A stretch of DNA of 64,000 nt from Xylaria sp. FL1777 (Eukaryota > Ascomycota > Sordariomycetes > Xylariales > Xylariaceae), in NCBI GenBank assembly GCA_022578965.1, contig MU400551.1, positions 248,001-312,000 of the forward strand, given 5' to 3'. The stretch's first letter is position 1. The number at the start of each line of letters is the position of its first letter. A model generated the notes under the pieces. The model saw nothing but the letters and a program-made list of their open reading frames with translations. It was not told where the DNA came from and did not search any database. Position numbers and translations under genes: made by a program. This document shows positions 56,130-64,000 of this stretch, in pieces.

Positions 56130-57130
56130 ATGCCTAGTATAAATGCCGTTTTGACAGGGCATCTTTCTACCTACACCGTTATCAAGGAACTACACAGGGC
56201 CTCTGATGAAGCTGCCGTATATCTTGCCAGGCAAGTTTTTGTCACTCTTACTCGCCTCTATAAGCAGTCACAGCTAAATGGCTATAGAAACCAGAGCCAT
56301 GAGAAGTGTATTATCAAGAGCATTCAGGGTCACTGGCGTTTACAGAACGAGGCTGATGTTCTCAAGCGCTACCAGTCCCATACTCCTTTCCTTCGCCCCC
56401 TGGTTGACGAGATCTAAAAGCCGGTTGATCCACCGTCTATTGTCCTTAGGCACTTGGACAGTGATATGCTGACCGAATCAAATAAGAAACAGCTGTCGCA
56501 CCCTGAGATCAAACGGGTAGCTAGGTGTGTTTTTGAAGCTCTTCATGTCCTACTCTAAGCGTTGTCTACTCTGAGCGTTGTCATCTTAATAGATCCACAT
56601 CTAGATGTCAAGTTGGTTAATATCTTTGCCAACCATGGCCAAGGCAGCCAGCGCTTCGCTGACATCCAGCTTGGGGACTGCGGAGGTGTGGTGTCACAGA
56701 CGTCTAGATTCGTAAGAGAAGGACACATCATTGGCTCTGGTTTCAGACGTAGTCCCGAAGCTACGTTCCAGTTGTCTTGGGGCACTGCGACAGATATATG
56801 GTCTTCGGCAACGCTATAGGATAGACCCCTGTCCTACGCCACTCTAATCTTCACCTCTCCGACTCCCACTAATCCTTTCACTCCAGGTTCTCAGCCTTCC
56901 GTTCGGTGATGGCTACCCTCTGTTCAATCCTAAGATCGGTGGAGGCGCCTAGGAACACCTCCCCGTGGTTCTCTATCCATCATACATCATATCTCAGCGA
57001 TGGAGTCTTGAACATATCTACATCCGTCTCGTCACCTGTACAACAGCAGCGCCCAAGCCAGTTGATGTCGCGCTTGCTCTTACCTTTATGCACAGACCGT
57101 TCCGTCAAGCTTTGTTCTCCACGTAGCTTA
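56130..57130 (+). pseudogene. Protein-kinase pseudogene
   Basis: The frame reads STYTVIKELH, then KCIIKSIQGH with the ATP-site Lys, LQNEADVLKRYQ with the helix-C Glu, and PFLRPLVDEI followed by a stop (56415-56417). The same frame continues with PPSIVLRHLDSDMLTESNKK, EIKRVARCVFEALHVL and a second stop (56556-56558), then LDVKLVNIF, IQLGDCGGVVSQ, SPEATFQLSWGTATDIWS and a third stop (56817-56819). A shifted frame near 56.9 kb gives GDGYPLFNPKI. This is the order of a fungal Ser/Thr kinase family with GDCG in place of DFG. The catalytic-loop HTD is lost in a small tandem duplication (about 56552-56584). The gene is clearly dead. Confidence 0.8.
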
Positions 57131-58354
57131 GCTTGATAGCTCGAACTCTAACGTACTCGGTTCTCCCAGAATAATAAATCCATCGCGGTAAGAATTGCCG
57201 ATCGTATTAGGAACGCGCCGATTGGTGGTGGAGAGGTCGTCAGATTTATGAAGCTGTATGGGTAGTATTGATAATAGGCCGAGCCTGGAGCAGCTGAGCC
57301 GTTGCCGGCTATCATGTCCGAAAGCCGCTACAAGTGCCGGGGGATACGACGGGCTTACCCCTGGGCCCGCATTTCTACAAGTATGTAGTATAGATCTTTT
57401 CTCGCTGGTAATAATTCCCGAACCATACAAAGCGAGGCCGGACAGCTATTTAGTAAGAATAGATGATAGACCCATAGTTAATAATTCGTTAGGATACATT
57501 TAAGGACAGCTGAAATGCAAGTGACAAAATTAGTCCGTCGACGCCGTAAAAGAGTAGTCAAGGGTACATGGCTGACCAGCAACTAGATTTCGGCGACCAT
57601 ACCTAAAGTTGGCTTAGACTCGGCATATGTAGGTGGCTAGACCAGGAAGCCCCTCCAGATCGACGAACGTAATCCGCATAGCTTGTTGATAGATTCTCTA
57701 AGCCCAAGTCAAAGCTCTTGTTCATAACAAAATAACCTGTCCAGAGAATCCTCTGTCAGGCGGCACAGATTAAAAAAAACTTTGACTCTTAAGTTCTATA
57801 GCTTTTTCAGCCATAGGACCATAGCTCATCCTGCTGTCTTGAATAAGTATTGTGGCATGGCCCTCGACCTCTCAAACAAATCAGTTACGTAGTAGGTATA
57901 CCATATTTCACGTACCGCGGGCCGTTGAGATCTTGTATTAATCTGTATTTGGAATATTATCAAACCCCAAGAAACGGGTATCAGTGGGTATCCAAACGTG
58001 TCATTGGCATTCGTATCCATGTAGAAACTTCAGCTTATCTTAATCCCTGTTACTAAGTAGCTTTGCTACTTGTGTTGTCAAGGGTAAACCTCCAACCAGC
58101 CAATCGTACCACCAATTCTGCTGCGGAGTCTAGAACCAGGGACAACGGATGCATGCGTTATCGCACACACAATTATTAGTAGAAGTTTTGGTTTCATTGA
58201 AGTGTACCTTCTAATCCTTCCCTCACCCCAAATCTATACGTAGGTACTTATAATACATTGTCTATTATCTACCTAGATCTCCAAAAGATCTGGTTTATTC
58301 TCACCCATCTTGACAACCGTACTATCAACCGTGCTACATCCAGGAACTATCAGT
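57131..58354. other. Intergenic, P450 5' flank
   Basis: About 1.2 kb with no supported gene. Short open frames on both strands lack recognisable features. Confidence 0.5.
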
Positions 58355-60198
58355 ATGGGCACGTTAGACTTTAAGCAGGCCTTGCCAGTTCTTTTCTCTC
58401 TCATTGTAGGTTATTTACTTGCGTCGACCCTCTACCAATGGCACCGCCTTCGCCACATCCCAGGGCCCTTCCTTGCCTCGTTCTCGTACGTATGGCTTGG
58501 CTACTTAGGTTGGAGCGGGAAACAGTACGAGATCCAGAAGCTATTGGGCGAGAAGTATGGTCCATTGGTTCGGGTAGGTCCCAACGTCGTTAGCACCGAC
58601 GATCCGGGGACAATCCGTCGCATGTCTAATGCGAAGAGTCTGTATCCGCGGTCTGGCTGGTATGATGGCGCCCGCTTTCATCCAGATAGCGATTCCATGT
58701 TCACCATGCTAGAGCCCACTAGACACGACAAACATAAAGCCAAGACATCCCATGGCTATTCTGGACGCGAAACGCCTGGTCTCGAGTCTGCCATAGACGA
58801 GCAGATCGGAAACCTAATAGGGTTGATCCGCCGAAAATATATTGGTAAATCAGGTGCCAAGGTGATGCCTATGGACCTGAGCAAAATCTTTCCTCTTTTC
58901 ACTTTGGATGTTATATCCCGCATTGCCCTCGGCAAGGAATTTGGCTGTCTCGAAGCAGACAAGGACGTCCACGGATTCTACCACCTTGTGGAGTCGCAAT
59001 TACCGGTGATGAATGTCCTGGGAGATGTGCCCTGGGCACGAAAGATTGTGTTTTCAACATTAGGCATTAGACTACTCGGTCCTAAACCGACGGACAAGAC
59101 TGGGTTGGGCCTAATGATGAAGTGAGTTCCAGTACTATGTCGACCATTGATATATGACTGATTAGTTTCGCACATAGATTAACGAACGACGAGGTTCGTA
59201 AGAGATATATGGCAGACGGTAGCACCTTGAATGATATGTTGGTAAGAATAATTCAACCTTAGTACACTTATTGTGATTGGAGCTGGTAATAAACACGACT
59301 AACGTGCTTTAAATTAAGGGCTCATTCCGTCGTCACGGGCTTACTGAGGTTGAATGTCAAACTGAGGCGCTATTCATGTTCGTAGCCGGCTCTGAAACAA
59401 CGTCAAGTGCGCTTAGGATTATATTGCTGTACTTGATAGCAACACCGGTAGCATACCAGAAACTCAAGACTGAGATAAAAGATGCCATAAAGAGTGAGAG
59501 AGTCTCAAGTCCCATAACAGCTGCAGAAGCAAAGGAGTTGCAATATCTGCAGGTATGTCTCATCTCATATCTCATCCCTCATATCTTAGGGCTCGAAGCG
59601 TGCATTTGTCAGTAGGCGTGTAGTAGACGCTTGTGGCTTACAAAACCCGATATAACAAACCACGCTAACTCTATTTCTTGTAGGCTACCATTCACGAAGG
59701 ATTGCGTATACGTCCAGTTGCGACTGCTACCTTCGGCAAAGAAGTACCGCCCGAAGGCGATATAATTAATGGCTACTTCGTCCCTGGTGGTACTACTGTT
59801 GGACCCAATATGTCCTCCTTGATGTACTCTAAGGCTCTATTCGGCGAAGATGCGGATATCTTCCGGCCAGAACGGTTCCTCGAGGCCGACCAGGTAACAC
59901 GTGCTGAGATGCAACGCAACGTTGACTTAGTTTTCGGCTATGGCCGATGGATGTGCGCTGGCAAAGCTATTGCCTGGCTTGAACTCAACAAGACTTTGTT
60001 TGAGGTTAGTTTACACTATAATTCCAGCTCTGGCTGTGCTATGTGGACCTGAATAGTAGAGCTAACATCTTCCCAAACAAGGTTCTTCGCCGGTTCGACT
60101 TCCAGATCCTCGATCCTAAGGCAGGAGCTACGTGTTTAAGTCACGGAGCATGGGTTGACAAAGACATGCTTGTTGTTGCTACTGAGTCGGATATCTAA
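58355..60198 (+). CDS. Cytochrome P450 monooxygenase (pisatin demethylase-like)
   Basis: Five exons are inferred: 58355-59121, 59178-59241, 59319-59552, 59684-60004 and 60082-60198 (introns 56, 77, 131 and 77 nt), giving 500 residues. A single N-terminal membrane anchor (ALPVLFSLIVGYLLAS) is followed by the Pro-rich hinge HIPGPF. The core motifs are all intact: the I-helix AGSETTS (Thr 304-305), the K-helix ExxR (360-363, EGLR), FRPERF, and the heme loop FGYGRWMCAG (439-448) with Cys 446 as the heme ligand. The general sequence resembles the pisatin demethylase group of fungal P450s, which detoxify plant compounds or act in secondary metabolism. The substrate cannot be deduced. The ATG at 58355 is the first in frame. 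Confidence 0.92.
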
Positions 60199-60779
60199 CC
60201 CTATTATATCGAATAGAAGTTTTAAGTACAAGTTCTTTAATTTACTCAGGGTTGCATCTTGAAGGATACACCTATCACGGCTTAGTATCTGCCTATCAAT
60301 CCAAGTTAGTTACTACTTCGCGAGCTTGAGAAGCAGTAAATGTGTAGATGCCTACATTCTTTAGACCTATCAATCGAAAATTTTTTATTCCACCAATTAG
60401 TTGACACAGCGCCCCTTCTTCTCAACCCACACAAGGTTGCTTTGTGTAGCATCGGGAACCTCATCATTATCCGCACCAGTCAGTTTACAGAATACTCCAT
60501 ATAACCCCTCACGAACTGTACGTATATGGCTAAATACGGACCAAGGCGATATAATCCGAGCTGGGCAAATCTCTTGGCTACGATATCGTAGTATCCTTAT
60601 CGTAGCTCATGTTTGAATAGGTAATATAAGGCCTAAGTGTACTGGGCAAGGGACTAGGTCTCTAGCAGGCCGATGTTCACTGTTTATCTATATGAAACTT
60701 GTAACTAGAATATTTTTCTGCCCTGGTTCTACGGTTGGCATAAGACTACCGAAAGCACTATTTCAACCACGGTCCTCCC
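60199..60779. other. Intergenic between P450 and GH127 genes
   Basis: About 580 bases holding the P450 3' flank and the GH127 promoter. Nothing else is recognised. Confidence 0.5.
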
Positions 60780-63155
60780 ATGGCCAAGATTCTAAACCTC
60801 CTATCCGGCCAACGCCAACTCTTCCGGGCAGTTGCTATTGGAGCTATAGCACTCGTTGGTATTGGCGTGATACCCACGGAAGTCTTGGCGGTCGACCTCG
60901 GCCCGGGGGCTACTGCGCCAGTCCGTCCCTTTGCCCTCGATCAAGTGCAACTGGGAAATGGGTTGTTGCAAGAGAAACGCGACCGGATCAAGGCATTTCT
61001 GCGCGCATATGATGAAAGGAAATTTTTAGTCCTGTTTAATAACCAGGCTGGGAGGCCGAACCCCAAGGGCGTTACTCCGCCTGGCGGGTGGGAGGATGGC
61101 GGACTATTGAGCGGGCACTGGACAGGTCACTTCATGACGGCCCTTTCTCAAGCATACGCCGACCAGGGCGAGCAAGTCTTCAAGACCAAACTCGACTGGA
61201 TGATAAACGAGCTGTCTGCCTGCCAGGATATGATCACCGCTCGTATGAATGGCACAAGTGGCTCCGGTGATGCTAGCTGGATCCCTACGTATCCCGGCTA
61301 CCTTGGTGCCCTCCCAGAAGATACTGTCCTCCGCCTCGGCCCGCCGCGGTGGGCAGTTTACGGAGGCAATCTCAGCACGAATACATGGGCGCCATGGTAT
61401 ACCCAGCATAAGATTATCCGGGGGCTGCTAGACGCTTATTACAATACCAACAGCTCACAGGCTATTGAGATTGTTACGAAGATGGCAGACTGGGCTTACC
61501 TCGCGCTGACTATTGGTGATAAAAACCACCCTGGGTATAAAGGAAACCTCACAAGAGATGACCTCAACTACATGTGGGACTTATACATTGGCGGAGAATA
61601 CGGCGGTGCTAATGAGGTATTCCCAGAGATATATCAACTTACTGGTGACCCGCGCCACTTACAGACTGCCAAAGCATTTGATAATCGGGAATCCCTTTTC
61701 GGCAGCGCAGTCGAGAACCAGGACATTCTGGTTGTAACCAGTGACAAGATACCGGGGCGTCGTCGCCCAGCACGGCTACATGCCAACCAACACGTCCCTC
61801 AATTCATTGGTTACCTCAGGGTATATGAGTATGGGGGCGGTCAGGATTATTTCACCGCAGCGAAGAACTTCTACAACTGGGTGGCACCGCACAGATATTT
61901 CGCGACTGGCGGCGTTGGCGGCAGCTATCCCGGCACCGACACCAACGGCGAGCTATTTCAAAATCGGGACAATATTGCCAATGCCATGGCCGGGACCGGT
62001 GCCGAGACATGCACGGCGTATAATATGCTCAAGTTGGCGCGCAATCTCTTCCTCCATGAGCATAATGCAACATACATGGACAACTATGAGCGTGGCCTGT
62101 TCAACCAGATCACGGGATCGCGCGCAGACACGAGCAGCACCAGGGACCCGCAGCTCACCTACTTCCAGTCTCTCACTCCGGCTGTGCCTCGTGACTTTGG
62201 AAATACCGGCACCTGTTGTGGTGGTACTGGGATGGAGAGCCATACCAAATACCAGGAGACGGTGTACTTCCACTCGGCGGATGGATCTGCGCTCTGGATC
62301 AACCTGTACATCCCGTCTACTCTATCCTGGGCGGACAAAGGCTTTGTAGTGAAGCAGGAAACTGACTTTCCTCGTGGAGATGAGGCTAGATTCACCATCA
62401 CTGGACAGGGCCCGCTGGACATCAAACTTCGAGTGCCCGCCTGGGTTCGCAAAGGTTTCCAAGTTGCCGTCAATGGGAAGACTCAGACTGATGTATCGGC
62501 CCAACCCGGTACGTATCTCACTCTGAGTAGAACTTGGAAGACGGGCGATGTGATTGAAGTGAACATGCCGTTCAGCATTCGGATCGAGCGCGCATTGGAC
62601 CGTCCAGATACCCAAGTTATCATGTGGGGACCTATACTGCTACAGATTGTCGGCAAGCCGAACACTGCCAACGACGGCTTCTTTGGGCTATCGCTCTATA
62701 GATATCTTAAACGGGATGGCGATTACTCCCTGGCAGCAATCAAGCACACAGGAACCTCGGCGGCCGGAGACCCGACCTTCCAGACTGCCGATGGCAATTT
62801 GACTGTGCGACCATACTACATTGGTGATTCGCAGGCGGTGTCGTCGTATTTCCGACACTTGGAACCGACAGTTGTATTTGGAACCATCAACACTAATGTG
62901 CCGAATCGCAAGCGAAACGAGGGTTTACCTGTGTATGACGTTCCAGTCTCTGGGATCGCCTCGCCAGGCACCGACGGGCCGACCTTCCTTGACATAGTCT
63001 GGGATCAGGCACCCTTCGCCACACATGAAGAGTTTGTCGGAGCTGTCACTTCGGCTGCGGACGCCTTCGTCACAGCTGGAGTGTATAGCGCCAAGGAGCG
63101 GGATGCGATTGTTGCGAAGGCTAACCAGGCGGAGCAAGAACTAGCTCCCAAATAA
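60780..63155 (+). CDS. GH127-type beta-L-arabinofuranosidase (DUF1680 family)
   Basis: A single exon codes for 791 residues; the ATG is in a CCCATGGCC context. A hydrophobic N terminus (AVAIGAIALVGIGV) followed by a neutral region suggests secretion or a signal anchor. The (alpha/alpha)6 core is recognisable: LSGHWTGHFMTALSQ, WAPWYTQHKIIRGLLDAY, NGELFQNRDNIAN and NYERGLFNQI. The catalytic zinc-thiolate residues of GH127 are present: GAETC (Glu 409, Cys 411) and GTCCGGTGMESH (Cys 479, Cys 480), with Cys 479 corresponding to the proposed nucleophile. A beta-rich middle region and a C-terminal helical extension follow (about 740-791), of a kind I associate with actinobacterial members. It probably releases L-arabinofuranose from plant glycans or glycoproteins. 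The lack of introns in a neighbourhood of intron-containing genes hints at bacterial origin. Confidence 0.88.
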   Translation: MAKILNLLSGQRQLFRAVAIGAIALVGIGVIPTEVLAVDLGPGATAPVRPFALDQVQLGNGLLQEKRDRIKAFLRAYDERKFLVLFNNQAGRPNPKGVTPPGGWEDGGLLSGHWTGHFMTALSQAYADQGEQVFKTKLDWMINELSACQDMITARMNGTSGSGDASWIPTYPGYLGALPEDTVLRLGPPRWAVYGGNLSTNTWAPWYTQHKIIRGLLDAYYNTNSSQAIEIVTKMADWAYLALTIGDKNHPGYKGNLTRDDLNYMWDLYIGGEYGGANEVFPEIYQLTGDPRHLQTAKAFDNRESLFGSAVENQDILVVTSDKIPGRRRPARLHANQHVPQFIGYLRVYEYGGGQDYFTAAKNFYNWVAPHRYFATGGVGGSYPGTDTNGELFQNRDNIANAMAGTGAETCTAYNMLKLARNLFLHEHNATYMDNYERGLFNQITGSRADTSSTRDPQLTYFQSLTPAVPRDFGNTGTCCGGTGMESHTKYQETVYFHSADGSALWINLYIPSTLSWADKGFVVKQETDFPRGDEARFTITGQGPLDIKLRVPAWVRKGFQVAVNGKTQTDVSAQPGTYLTLSRTWKTGDVIEVNMPFSIRIERALDRPDTQVIMWGPILLQIVGKPNTANDGFFGLSLYRYLKRDGDYSLAAIKHTGTSAAGDPTFQTADGNLTVRPYYIGDSQAVSSYFRHLEPTVVFGTINTNVPNRKRNEGLPVYDVPVSGIASPGTDGPTFLDIVWDQAPFATHEEFVGAVTSAADAFVTAGVYSAKERDAIVAKANQAEQELAPK

Positions 63156-64000
63156 GGGACTGTGGCAGAGAAGGGCCGGATGGTTAATCATTTATCAACG
63201 AGTGGGCGGGTATAACCCCTTCGGGATGAGTTGGTGTGCTCTCAGGGAGGAGGTCGCGGCCCCAATATGAAATGGCCTGCTCGCAGTCCTAACCACGCAG
63301 TTACAGACAATGTTCGAAACAGATAGATATTTACTAGCATAATGAAGGCAGGTTTTATCAGTCTTACAACCGTATGAATAGATGCCACCTCTACTCTTGT
63401 TGTCCCTAATTCATACGTGAGGTAGCAAGAACATGTTCACGGCTGAATTGCTAAGATCGTATCAATTCGAAAATAATTACAGCCACCTCGTATTACTTTT
63501 TGTATAGGCATTCTATTAACACCGTTGCTCAATGACTAGTTATATTTTGCCAAGTTGTTTAAGTTGGTCTTCGTTAACAAGTAGACGGGCCCTCAATGTC
63601 TAGGCATATCGACATGCTCGAGTGACTGTGGCCTATCATTGCTTATTACATAATGACATACTCAAATAGACGGATATTCTTTATTCAGAGATACCCTGAA
63701 ATACTCAGATTGATGAAATACATAAATAGATAAGTATTTTTATTCCATATCTCTAATGAAACTGGGGAATTGAGTTGCCGCCATATTGTGCTAGTCTAGC
63801 TCCAGATCCCGCACTTGGTCGCCACTGGGTCGGCGACAAGCTACCTAGGTCTCACGAAACAGAGTTACACAGGATTTGTGGGCTTGGGCTTTCTGTGTAA
63901 TGTGACTCGGTCCTACGTGGTGCACCCTGGATATCTACCATGATCTGATCTGATCTGATCTGACAAGCGGAGATGAATAAAATCTGGGTACCATCTCAGA
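63156..64000. other. 3' flank of GH127, window end
   Basis: No gene is seen. A short TGATC tandem repeat (four units plus TGA) lies at 63941-63963. Confidence 0.5.

Noticed and set aside
63941..63963. TGATC tandem repeat
   Set aside because: A simple short tandem repeat with no neighbouring structure to suggest function.

Overview
The window looks like a stretch of a filamentous ascomycete chromosome, most likely a sordariomycete; this is inference from gene content. Genes are separated by 0.3-3 kb of non-coding DNA, carry short GT-AG introns (about 50-230 nt), and belong to families typical of such fungi: an AMPK gamma subunit with four CBS repeats, a Dcr2-type phosphatase, Zn2Cys6 regulators, a Cip1-like secreted protein, a secreted intradiol dioxygenase, and a pisatin-demethylase-like P450. 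Repeats show the C-to-T/G-to-A damage expected of repeat-induced point mutation (RIP). Intergenic DNA is rich in the hexamer TACCTA/TAGGTA. I see no tRNA, rRNA or CRISPR array.

Left part (1-24 kb), mostly housekeeping and regulation: a flavoprotein reductase resembling the FAD/NADPH half of cytochrome P450 reductase (1073-2923, +); an Frm2/Hbn1-type nitroreductase with two candidate starts (5418 or 5592 to 6203, +); a Dcr2-like metallophosphatase (7842-9798, -, 4 exons); a zinc-finger/Zn2Cys6 transcription factor (12941-14520, +, 3 exons); a large RhoGAP protein (15320-19457, -, 5 exons); and the AMPK gamma subunit SNF4 (20235-21957, -, 4 exons).

Middle part (24-39 kb), accessory: a secreted Cip1-like protein (24146-24944, -); two decayed genes (FrsA-like alpha/beta hydrolase at 25.3-26.0 kb; Zn2Cys6 regulator at 26.2-26.9 kb); a 3 kb gene-poor stretch; a secreted intradiol ring-cleavage dioxygenase (29954-31350, +); a SAM-dependent methyltransferase (31779-32986, -); an MDR-family oxidoreductase (34464-35720, -); and a small GRF-like zinc-finger gene (37617-38306, -) lying between two solo LTRs that each have their own target-site duplication.

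Transposon block (39.9-53.1 kb): the extremely AT-rich 13 kb is a nested pair of LTR retrotransposons, both on the minus strand. A Ty1/copia element (39863-53068, 175-bp LTRs, target-site duplication TGGCA) was interrupted by a Ty3/gypsy element (45578-52660, 193-bp LTRs, target-site duplication ATAAC). Both are heavily RIP-mutated, and both have the reverse-transcriptase Asp-Asp pair changed to Asn-Asn.

Right part (53-64 kb): an intact intronless gene combining a GNAT-like motif, ankyrin-like repeats and a Cys-rich C-terminal region (54021-55907, +); a protein-kinase pseudogene (about 56.1-57.1 kb, +); a five-exon cytochrome P450 (58355-60198, +); and an intronless GH127-type beta-L-arabinofuranosidase (60780-63155, +) whose composition of domains resembles actinobacterial enzymes and which may have been acquired horizontally. 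Exon boundaries were inferred by eye from splice consensus, reading frame and recalled family conservation; no transcript data were available.
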